Positions 1 to 5,443 of a stretch of 5,972 bases of DNA are shown here, piece by piece. Under the pieces are notes generated by a model, which saw only the letters and a program-made list of their open reading frames with translations, ran no database searches and had not been told where the DNA came from. Every line of letters begins with the position of its first letter. Within the stretch, counting starts at the first letter, position 1. This DNA is from Christensenella sp. UBA7584. Its GTDB lineage: Bacteria; Bacillota; Clostridia; Christensenellales; UBA1242. The stretch covers positions 17,697-23,668 of the forward strand of contig DLKQ01000021.1 of the NCBI GenBank assembly GCA_002477805.1. Reading direction: 5' to 3'. The translations under genes and the position numbers were made by a program.

Positions 1-32
1 TAACAGTTTTTCTTAAATAGTGTTTTACTTAA

Positions 33-911
33 TTATGCCTTGATAACGTAGCAATTTTCATCATTAAAAACTTGAAAATTGAAATCTTTTACGCCTGCTG
101 ATTTTAAAAGATATGTCATTCCATCTTGAGCACTTTCACTACCAATTAATGTATCTGCAAAAGCTTTTCCAATTTTTTCATTTAGCTCATCACTCGTACC
201 AAACTTTACTGCAATATTAAGTGTTTTTAAAAGTGATGCTGTATCACTAGCACTCAACTTGTTGAACTTTATCTCTTTGCTTTTAACTTGGTATTCAAAA
301 GCATTTTCGCCTTTTGTTATAGTATTTGTCGAAGAAATGTAAAGTGTTTTTGGAATATATCCATTAAACAAACTAAGAGGAAAACTATTCATTTGATTTT
401 TTAGAAACGTTGTATCAATTTTAATAACCAGATTTACATCAACTGATTTTTCTACAATATTATCAAACTTGATTTGTACAATTTCAATTTTTACATCATT
501 TCCACCAATATTTAATGTTGCAAAACTTGGATTTTCTTTTAAATAGGTTTGCACCATAGCACCAATTTGTTTGTCTGTTAAATAAATACTTGCCGAAATA
601 GTTGATTCTAAATGTTCTGGTGTAACACTAAACCCCTCTTCTTTTGAACCAGTTATTAATCCATTTAGATTTGCATCAACTTTGACTTTTGCTTCACTCA
701 TATCATCATCACTGAATTTGTTTTTAAAGAGTTCATCTTCATTAACTTCTTGATTTAAAACTTTTACCTGTGCAATTGTACTAAAAACGCTTACATCATA
801 TTTTAGTTTCACAAAAAGGCACGCGCCTCCCAAAAGTAAAACTAAAACAAGAACTATACTAAATAACCATAAAAATAACTTTACAAACCAGGGCTTTCTT
901 TTCTTTGCCAT
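33..911 (-). CDS. Membrane-anchored hypothetical protein, single N-terminal TM
   Basis: This 292-aa protein is not one I recognise. A lysine/arginine-rich start (MAKKRK) is followed by one long hydrophobic segment at about residues 9-34, then a soluble part of about 255 residues rich in Asn, Lys, Ser and Thr. This predicts a type II membrane anchor with the bulk outside the cell. The soluble part alternates predicted beta strands with helices. Its general shape, a TM followed by a 'YLTDKQIGAMVQTYL' helix and beta strands, loosely recalls YpmS/DUF2140-like proteins, but that is only an impression. The ATG at 911 has an AGGAGG four bases upstream (916-921), and a promoter lies at 939-967. The gene seems to be transcribed alone, since a terminator separates it from the lipoprotein gene upstream. 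There are no frame breaks, so it is probably an intact host gene. The function is unknown. Confidence 0.85.
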   Translation of the reverse strand: MAKKRKPWFVKLFLWLFSIVLVLVLLLGGACLFVKLKYDVSVFSTIAQVKVLNQEVNEDELFKNKFSDDDMSEAKVKVDANLNGLITGSKEEGFSVTPEHLESTISASIYLTDKQIGAMVQTYLKENPSFATLNIGGNDVKIEIVQIKFDNIVEKSVDVNLVIKIDTTFLKNQMNSFPLSLFNGYIPKTLYISSTNTITKGENAFEYQVKSKEIKFNKLSASDTASLLKTLNIAVKFGTSDELNEKIGKAFADTLIGSESAQDGMTYLLKSAGVKDFNFQVFNDENCYVIKA

Positions 912-938
912 TTTTCCTCCTAAAAATTTTCTAATAAA

Positions 939-967
939 AGTATAACATATTATTTTGATTTTGTCTT
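939..967 (-). promoter_or_regulatory. Sigma-A-like promoter of the membrane-protein gene
   Basis: On the minus strand, AAGACA (962-967) is followed after exactly 17 bases by TATACT (939-944). A TG one base before the -10 box gives an extended -10 (TGTTATACT). The predicted transcript starts near 932, about 20 bases before the ATG at 911, leaving room for the AGGAGG at 916-921. No operator-like repeat is seen around it. Confidence 0.6.
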
Positions 968-1077
968 AAAATTTATTGAATTAGTAATTTTTTTAAAAAA
1001 ACTTATTTTTTATTAATTTTCTGTATTTAAAAGCTAATTTTTTAAATTTCAACTAATAAATAGATTGTAAATCTCAC

Positions 1078-1106
1078 AAAAACAAAAACAAGGGATTACT
1101 CCCTCG
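1078..1106 (-). terminator. Rho-independent terminator after the lipoprotein gene
   Basis: Read on the minus strand, a 7-bp stem (CGAGGGA / TCCCTTG, with one G-T wobble) closes a GTAA loop. The stem-loop lies at 1089-1106 and is followed directly by TTTTTGTTTTT (1078-1088). It lies about 40 bases after the lipoprotein stop and before the promoter of the next gene, so it should separate the two transcription units. A second, weaker hairpin (CTTTTG / CAAAAG, 1114-1131) sits between the stop and this terminator. That hairpin has a short T run only on its plus-strand side, so it might act weakly in the opposite direction. Confidence 0.75.
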
Positions 1107-1145
1107 TTTCCGCCTTTTGCTTGCTCAAAAGACTTTTTAAAAAAA

Positions 1146-1718
1146 TTATTCTGAAGCTTTTTCAAGAGTAACAGCAGTAGCATCTACGTGGTAAACAACT
1201 TCTGTAGCTTTTTCAGCTCCTTCTTTGGTATAAGTAATTTTGAAATCTGTTGCATTTTTTGTTGTAACTAAAATGTAAAGACCAGTTTCTGTGTCAAGAA
1301 TACGTTCATCACCTTGTAGCTTTTGAGCATCTTTCCATACACCTGCTTTTTTACCTGTGTAAGTAGCATCTTTATCAGCCAAGATTTCTTTACTTAACTC
1401 AATAAAAAGTGGAACAATAACGTTGTCTTTTAACTCACCCTCTGGGAAACCAGCAAATTTAAGTCCAGCTTCAGAAGCAGCTTTTGCTGTTCCTGTAACT
1501 TTGATACTATAATCAACGCCCTCTTCAGCCTTTACGCTTTCAATCTTAAGATTTGCTGCAGAAATATCAACAGTTGAACTTCCTTCAGCTTGATAATCTT
1601 TTAGTGTCACACCACCAACTGATGTTGCACCACAAGCAGAAAACATAATTGCACAGCAAACAAGCATTAAAGTTAATACAAGTGAAGTAAAAACGCTCTT
1701 TTTCATAACTCTTTCCAT
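1146..1718 (-). CDS. Putative lipoprotein of unknown function
   Basis: This 190-aa protein carries a bacterial lipoprotein signal. It has charged N-terminal residues (MERVMKK), a hydrophobic core at about residues 8-26, and a lipobox FSAC with Cys29 as the predicted lipidated residue, followed by Gly30. The mature part of about 160 residues looks beta-rich and is full of Lys, Glu, Thr and Ala (for example 'KIESVKAEEGVDYSIKVTGTA' near residues 58-78). It would be tethered to the outer face of the membrane. No catalytic motif or known domain is recognised, so substrate binding or an envelope role is only a guess. The ATG at 1718 is preferred over the in-frame ATG at 1706 because AAGGAG (1725-1730) lies six bases before it. 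The gene is monocistronic, with a promoter at 1806-1834 and a terminator at 1078-1106. The membrane protein downstream has its own promoter. Confidence 0.85.
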   Translation of the reverse strand: MERVMKKSVFTSLVLTLMLVCCAIMFSACGATSVGGVTLKDYQAEGSSTVDISAANLKIESVKAEEGVDYSIKVTGTAKAASEAGLKFAGFPEGELKDNVIVPLFIELSKEILADKDATYTGKKAGVWKDAQKLQGDERILDTETGLYILVTTKNATDFKITYTKEGAEKATEVVYHVDATAVTLEKASE

Positions 1719-1805
1719 AACAATCTCCTTTTAAAAATCCAAACCAATTTAAGATAAGCAAGTATCAAAAATTGCACCAACCTTATATTCCAGGTTTCAA
1801 GTATG

Positions 1806-1834
1806 ATTTTACTAAATTAGATAAGAAAAGTCAA
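1806..1834 (-). promoter_or_regulatory. Strong sigma-A-like promoter of the lipoprotein gene
   Basis: On the minus strand, TTGACT (1829-1834) and TAAAAT (1806-1811) are separated by exactly 17 bases. Each matches the consensus at five of six positions. The predicted start is near 1799, giving a leader of about 80 nt before the ATG at 1718. The leader holds only a weak potential stem (AACCT / AGGTT) and no riboswitch that I recognise. Confidence 0.7.
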
Positions 1835-1983
1835 ATAAATTAATGATATTTTTTTCAAATTAATAAAATCCTTTATATTCTATGCAAAAACATCACTTTT
1901 ATACTGAAAAGCACTACAAAACCGCAAAAAGTTTAAAATTATTGTTATTTTTTAACTTTCGTGATAGATGCAAAAGAGGAAAA

Positions 1984-2119
1984 ATGAATACTTTTAAAGA
2001 AATCAATCTCAGTGAATTAAAAATTTCACCATTTTATTTCAAACGACTGGCTTGCACTGAGTGCTAGAGATGAAAAAACTTGCATAAGGTTGTATTATTT
2101 CCCCAAACCCCAATGTTAA
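1984..2119 (+). pseudogene. Remnant of a flavin reductase-like gene (N-terminus, frameshifted and truncated)
   Basis: The ATG at 1984 has an AGAGGA four bases upstream and opens a frame reading MNTFKEINLSELKISPF, then runs to a TAG at 2065-2067. If the reading moves forward one base at about 2035, the next residues are ISNDWLALSARDEKT, open to a TAA at 2117-2119. Joined, these resemble the conserved start of flavin reductase (FMN-binding split-barrel) proteins: an 'FKEI..NPF.LI..DW.L.TA' pattern, normally followed by 'NTMTASWG'. Restoring about five lost bases at the break would give the family's usual spacing between 'PF' and 'DW'. The match fades after about 2080, so only some 33 residues of a protein normally near 170 or more remain. 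The family assignment is from memory of the motif and is moderately secure. The 'no longer functional' conclusion is stronger. Confidence 0.5.
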
Positions 2120-2187
2120 TATAATATAAACTCATAATTTTAACAAGAAAATACACTTAGAATTTTGTTTTAAATTTTTATACACGA

Positions 2188-2238
2188 ATTATATTTATGC
2201 TATTAACCTATGTGCGAAAATAAGCATAAATTATAATA
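2188..2238. repeat. Inverted repeat upstream of the truncated plus-strand gene
   Basis: TTTATGC (2194-2200) and GCATAAA (2224-2230) are perfect inverted copies separated by 23 bases. The arms extend inward imperfectly (TATT against AATA with one bulged base) and outward into AT-rich sequence. The repeat ends just before the ribosome binding site of the 2258 reading frame. It could be an operator or a leader hairpin. In DNA this AT-rich, chance is a real alternative. A TATAAT (2232-2237) overlaps the right arm but has no good -35 box. Confidence 0.25.
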
Positions 2239-2257
2239 AAAACTTTAGAGGTAAAAA

Positions 2258-2371
2258 ATGGCAACATCTATAGCTAATTTTTCCGAACTAAAAAATGCAA
2301 TAGAAGATTCAGAAACAACTGAAATTTTAGTTACACAAGATCTATCCCTTCTTGTAGTCCTGCATTTTTAA
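2258..2371 (+). pseudogene. Truncated N-terminus of an unknown gene, possibly a repeat-type surface protein
   Basis: The ATG at 2258 follows a good AGAGGT (2247-2252) and encodes 37 residues beginning MATSIANFSELKNAIED and continuing ETTEILVTQDLSL. It then changes character (LVVLHF) and stops. The pattern 'F.ELK.AI......I.V..DL.L' resembles the opening turn of parallel beta-helix (pectate-lyase-like or adhesin-like) surface proteins found in many gut Firmicutes. That is an inference from the pattern, not a firm family match. No signal peptide is present in what remains. From about 2340 the DNA also encodes the end of a phage reading frame on the opposite strand, so the gene appears cut by the prophage or by a later deletion. 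It is probably non-functional. Confidence 0.4.
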
Positions 2372-2423
2372 GTAGTTGTATTAGTTCATTCCTACAAGTT
2401 TTTCTTGCTTTAATAGTCCTCAT
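2331..2423 (-). pseudogene. Truncated first 30 codons of the next phage morphogenesis gene
   Basis: The ATG at 2423 lies inside the last codons of the head-closure gene and has a GAGGTG just upstream, the arrangement of a translationally coupled phage gene. It encodes 30 residues, starting MRTIKARKTCRNELIQLLKN and ending GLQEGIDLV, before a TAA at 2331-2333. By position, the next gene in such operons normally encodes a tail-completion or HK97 gp10-like protein of roughly 110-150 aa, so the frame looks cut short. Too little is left to name it. The final residues may come from the neighbouring DNA. This marks the left edge of recognisable phage sequence in the window. Confidence 0.5.
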
Positions 2424-2778
2424 AACACACCTCATCATAAACTGGTGCTAGTATTTCGTTTGCACGTATCACTAGGTCAGTTTTGTTGAATTCAAATTTG
2501 TCAATTGAGACTATATTGTAAGTTTTCCCACCAAATTCCACATAAAGTTCGGTTGTGATCTTGGGATTATATACAATCTTGAATTGTGTTGTTTCTTCAA
2601 CCTGCACAGCCTTTGCTGAGAACCTTTCATTCTCGCTTAACTCGCGCACAAATGCCCACAAACCGCCAGATTCTTTGCTATGGATATAAGTTTTCACAAC
2701 CACTTCATACCCGTCTTTAACCGCTGTTTTTATGCCAAAAACTTGGACTTTCTTGTCTTTTACCTCGTATTTATCCAT
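2410..2778 (-). CDS. Phage head-closure / head-tail adaptor protein
   Basis: This 122-aa protein has the size, position and sequence pattern of the head-tail joining family (SPP1 gp16-like, Phage_H_T_join). Its C-terminal half reads 'ELYVEFGGKTYNIVSID' near residues 78-94 and then 'LVIRANE', the usual beta strands around a 'Y.I..I' core. Such proteins form the ring below the connector that closes the DNA channel of the filled head and receives the tail. The ATG at 2778 shares its A with the TAA of the gp6-like connector gene (TAATG) and has AGGAG five bases before it, so translation is probably coupled. The gene is intact, but its downstream neighbour is truncated. Confidence 0.75.
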   Translation of the reverse strand: MDKYEVKDKKVQVFGIKTAVKDGYEVVVKTYIHSKESGGLWAFVRELSENERFSAKAVQVEETTQFKIVYNPKITTELYVEFGGKTYNIVSIDKFEFNKTDLVIRANEILAPVYDEVCYEDY

Positions 2779-3050
2779 TAAAACTCCTTTTTTCTATACT
2801 CCGATAGCATTAGAGCAACCATATTCTCAACTTCTTGAGCATTAGTGTTGCTTCGGTTGTTATAATAGGCGCATACAATGTATTTTCCGGTTTCTTTAAT
2901 TGTTGGTGGAATTGTTTCAAAATCTGTCAAAGGATATCTTAGTACCTTTTCTATTAAGTCCTTTGCTAGTCCAATAAAGTCGGCAAGAAGGGAGTCTAAA
3001 TAACTCCCATCAATGCCTAGATAGACTTTCATTTCTTCAACTGTTGGCAT
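2778..3050 (-). CDS. Phage gp6-like head-tail connector protein
   Basis: This 90-aa protein is mostly helical and matches the gp6-like connector family (HK97 gp6 / SPP1 gp15, Phage_connect_1). It starts with 'VEEMKVYLGIDGSYLDSLLADFIGLAKDLIEKVL' (residues 4-37), then a short loop with two prolines. The second helix pair holds 'YIVCAYYNNRS' and ends in 'MLSEYRKKEF'. The family assembles as a ring under the portal and is the first piece of the head-tail joint. The length is normal. The start at 3050 is supported by AAGGAAGG upstream, somewhat far from the ATG. The gene sits 21 bases after the preceding gene and overlaps the head-closure gene by one base. Confidence 0.8.
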   Translation of the reverse strand: MPTVEEMKVYLGIDGSYLDSLLADFIGLAKDLIEKVLRYPLTDFETIPPTIKETGKYIVCAYYNNRSNTNAQEVENMVALMLSEYRKKEF

Positions 3051-3071
3051 AGTCTTGCCCTTCCTTTATTA

Positions 3072-3467
3072 TTATTCACTTACTGGATTGTCATCTTCTA
3101 CTGCATATCTTGCTTCACTTAGCAATGCAACGATTTGACAAGTGTTGGTTGAACTTTTAACTGCATCAATTTTAACAATAAGTTCAACTGATTCATCGTG
3201 TGCAAGTTGATTTGCCACAATGTTTGCTTCAGATACAACTTTATTTCCTACTGCAATCTCTTTGCAACCAATCTCTTTATTTGTTCCATCACTAAGAACA
3301 GCACAAAGTCTAAGGTTAGTTTTTTCCTCAGTTCCTGCACTAGTAAGGACAACAACCTTTACTGATTGATAGTTATCTAATTTGATTTTTTTAGTTGTTA
3401 CAGCGGATGCAAGGCTTGTGCCTGCATCTGCCAAAACTACAACTTTATCTGTATTGAATTGACTCAT
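3072..3467 (-). CDS. Phage structural protein of unknown function, putative capsid decoration protein
   Basis: This 131-aa protein lies between the major capsid gene and the first connector gene, where many siphophages carry a decoration (cement) or head-fibre protein. The sequence looks beta-rich throughout, with alternating strands such as 'KVVVLADAG' (8-16), 'SVKVVVLTSAG' (35-45), 'LRLCAVLSDG' (53-62) and 'VELIVKIDAV' (94-103). It contains two cysteine positions in its middle and one near the C-terminus, and the tail is acidic (VEDDNPVSE). No signal peptide or membrane segment is seen. I do not recognise a named family, so the decoration role rests on position and fold type only. The ATG at 3467 has AAGGAGAG just upstream, 20 bases after the capsid stop. 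The frame is intact. Confidence 0.65.
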   Translation of the reverse strand: MSQFNTDKVVVLADAGTSLASAVTTKKIKLDNYQSVKVVVLTSAGTEEKTNLRLCAVLSDGTNKEIGCKEIAVGNKVVSEANIVANQLAHDESVELIVKIDAVKSSTNTCQIVALLSEARYAVEDDNPVSE

Positions 3468-3487
3468 ATTTCTCTCCTTATTTTCCT

Positions 3488-4798
3488 TTAATTTCTTTTA
3501 GCAAGTGCTACGAATGGTGATACTGTTGCACTACCTTTATATGGTTGCAAAGCCTTATTCCAGATAGGTTGACCATCAACCCTGTAAATAAATCTGAAAA
3601 CATTTTCATCGTAAAGGAAGCGAACATGGATTGATGAAGTAGCATTGATGCCACCTTTATCAATAAGCAAGTATTGACCGAAGTCTGCAAGGATGATATC
3701 GCCTACATCGCCAACTGCTGAGCATTGTTCAAGTGGCATAACAGGTCTGCCAAACAATGTTGCATATGGAGTGTCGCTCAATCCGCCTGCTGGGATATAC
3801 ACTGGTCTATCGCCAACTTTCAATGTGTAAAGCAATGGTTCAATTTCTGGGTTAATGTACCAAACTGAATTTGCACGAGAACGAGACCACAATCTTGACC
3901 ACATTTTAACAAGGTTTTCAACTGTAATTTTTTCAGTTTGGTTGCTCTCTTTTTCAACTTTAACAAGTGAGCCAGAGTTCAAGATTCCAAGTGGTTGACC
4001 TGCACCTGTTCCTGACAAAATTGCATCATCAATTTTGAAACCGAATTCTTCTGCGAACCCTTCACGAATAACATTTTCAAGTGCGGCAGCGTCTTGCAAA
4101 AGTTCGTCGGTTACATAACAAAGACCTGTCAATTTTTTAAGCGACAAATCCATTGTTCTGAATTTAGGTTTTGAACCTGTTAATTGTTCAGCTTCACTTT
4201 CCCAATAAGTTTGGATTCCACCCCAACGAGAGCCATTCGCACGAGATGTTTCATCAATTGCATTGATTTTAATTCCATTTGCATTGGTTGTAAGTGGAAT
4301 TTTCTTTACTCTTGAAGCAAGGATACCTGTTTCGTATGTTCTTTTCAAAAGGTCATTTACAAAGTCTTTTTGCACTAAAAAACCACCATCGCTTGGGTTT
4401 GTTTCATTCAAACCGCTTGCTGACCTGGTGGTTAATCTCGCATCAACTCTACCTGCTGGTGTTGATGCTCTATAAACTGCCATCATTTGTTCGCCAAGGC
4501 TTCTAAACTTTCTAGATTCATCTTTGTTTGGATCATCTTTCAAAGCTTCTGCATTTTCTTCTGCTTTGCCTTCGTTGTCGTTCTTATCTTCGTTAGATTT
4601 GTCATCTTTTGGTTTTTGGAAGATTTCAACTCTTACGATTTATTCATCCCAACCTTTAAGTTCGCCTTCAAGTTTTGAGATTTCCTTGTTTTCATCTTCG
4701 GTAAGTTCTCTATCTTCTTTTTCTGCTTGTTCAATAATTTTGATTGCTTTAAGGCGGCAATCTTCGCGTCTTGCTTTGAGTTCTTTAATTGTTCTCAT
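3488..4798 (-). CDS. HK97-family phage major capsid protein, interrupted by an in-frame stop (probable pseudogene)
   Basis: In one frame from 4798 to 3488 this would be a 436-residue capsid precursor, normal for the family with its N-terminal delta domain. Codons 1-60 form a charged, coiled-coil-like helix (MRTIKELKARRED..., AEKEDRELTEDENKEISKLE). A very acidic linker follows at about 64-98. The expected protease cleavage zone is near 120-126, just before 'SGLNETNPSDGGFLVQKDF', and then comes the HK97-fold shell. Family hallmarks are 'YWESEAEQ', 'LCYVTDELLQD', 'DDAILSGTGAGQPLGIL' and 'VWYINPE'. The ATG at 4798 is fixed by TAGGAGA (4804-4810). Codon 53, however, is TAA (4640-4642), flanked by GWDE and IVRVEIFQ. 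The rest of the frame is clean. Restarting at TTG 4543 or ATG 4486 lacks any good ribosome binding site. Unless the stop is read through, or is a sequence error, full-length capsid is not made. Confidence 0.85.
4640..4642 (-). other. In-frame TAA at codon 53 of the major capsid gene
   Basis: The reading frame set by the ATG at 4798 meets TAA here and resumes unbroken for 383 codons. A single C-to-T change of a glutamine CAA would give TAA, and glutamine would suit the helix. What is translated from the normal start is only a 52-residue delta-domain peptide ending in GWDE. No frameshift is involved, because the frame before and after is the same. Confidence 0.85.
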
Positions 4799-4803
4799 TC
4801 TAT

Positions 4804-4810
4804 TCTCCTA
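4804..4810 (-). promoter_or_regulatory. Ribosome binding site fixing the capsid start upstream of the stop
   Basis: TAGGAGA on the minus strand lies five bases before the ATG at 4798 and directly after the protease TAA (4811-4813). It shows that the true capsid start is at 4798, not at a codon after the internal TAA, and so that the capsid gene is interrupted. Confidence 0.75.
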
Positions 4811-5443
4811 TTACATAAATTTGAATTTTTGTTTTAGATTTGCTAGTTTCTTTTGTCTCGTTTTGCTGTCATTTTGCTGTCTTTCTTCCATCACTTTTTT
4901 ATGTGATTTAAGCACTTCTTCCAGACTACGAAGCCCACATTCTGTTTGTGTGTAGGCTGGAAATGTTACTGGACTAACATCAAACAACCTAACTTTCAAA
5001 AGTTCTCTCACATCTTTGTTATCTTCGTACGACCATCTATCAGCTTCAACTGTGAATCCGAAACTCATTTGTGAGATGTCTCCACGAGCAATTGACACTA
5101 GCAAGTCTTTAGCCCATTGAGTATTTGGTGGCGTGATTCTAACAAGCAAGCCTTTATCATCTTCTTGCAATGTAAGAGTTCCTGCCTTGTTTCTACCTAA
5201 CACATAGTTAGGATCGTGATTGAACAATGCACGAATATCATCTTCTTGAATTGATTGTTGAAAAGCACCTTTGCAAACCTTTTCAATAAATGGATCGTTA
5301 CCGCCAAGGTTTTCACTCCAAGAGTCAAAAACTGCGGCATAGCCTTCTATTGTCGGTTCGCTAATTTCTTCACTAGGTTCTAGAACTCTCAATTCTTTTA
5401 AGACAACACTTCTTCGTTCAATTTCCATTTTGCTCTGTTCCAT
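4811..5443 (-). CDS. HK97-family prohead maturation protease (peptidase S78)
   Basis: This 210-aa serine protease would sit inside the immature head and cut the delta domain from the capsid protein during maturation. It shows the family pattern in order. 'EGYAAVFDSWSE' lies near residues 33-44, and 'FIEKVCKGAFQQSI' follows. The catalytic histidine block is 'LFNHDPNYVLGR' (His76), the nucleophile block is 'GDISQMSFGF' (Ser127), and the closing strand is 'VRLFDVSPVTFPAY' (151-164). The tail after residue 175 is a charged helix. Length is typical and no key residue is missing. The start at 5443 is chosen over an in-frame ATG at 5430 because AAGGAGG (5449-5455) is five bases upstream. It overlaps the end of the portal gene by 26 bases and precedes the capsid gene by 12 bases, the standard portal-protease-capsid order. 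Confidence 0.9.
   Translation of the reverse strand: MEQSKMEIERRSVVLKELRVLEPSEEISEPTIEGYAAVFDSWSENLGGNDPFIEKVCKGAFQQSIQEDDIRALFNHDPNYVLGRNKAGTLTLQEDDKGLLVRITPPNTQWAKDLLVSIARGDISQMSFGFTVEADRWSYEDNKDVRELLKVRLFDVSPVTFPAYTQTECGLRSLEEVLKSHKKVMEERQQNDSKTRQKKLANLKQKFKFM

Noticed and set aside
1942..1970. TTGTTA-17-TAGATG as a promoter for the flavin reductase-like remnant
   Set aside because: The predicted transcript start would fall at or after the ribosome binding site at about 1975, and the -10 box is poor.
1882..2067. A 61-codon plus-strand frame starting at ATG 1882
   Set aside because: The 1882 ATG has no ribosome binding site and its first 34 residues look like random AT-rich translation. 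The internal ATG at 1984 has a good RBS and begins the flavin reductase-like match, so only that part is kept.
1778..2092. CAACCTTAT (1778-1786) and ATAAGGTTG (2084-2092) as ends of a small transposable element
   Set aside because: The match is only 9 bp and does not extend. No flanking target duplication is visible, and chance is likely in AT-rich DNA.
2351..2398. CTTGTAG / CTACAAG inverted pair at the junction, possibly a recombination or attachment site
   Set aside because: It is only 7 bp with 34 bases between, lies within a reading frame on the minus strand, and no second copy of an attachment core can be tested because the other prophage end is outside the window.
3508..3690. A 60-codon minus-strand frame inside the capsid gene
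   Set aside because: It is an out-of-frame shadow of the capsid C-terminal region, which has clear family motifs in the other frame.
4640..4642. Stop-codon reassignment (TAA read as an amino acid) as an explanation for the capsid stop
   Set aside because: The protease, capsid, connector and head-closure genes in the same operon all end in TAA at sensible places, with the next gene's RBS or start following closely.
4263..4955. Several open plus-strand frames opposite the capsid and protease genes (4263-4475, 4294-4506, 4487-4678, 4524-4955)
   Set aside because: They lie antisense to well-identified phage genes, have no good ribosome binding sites, and read as Ser/Phe/Leu-rich strings typical of shadow frames.
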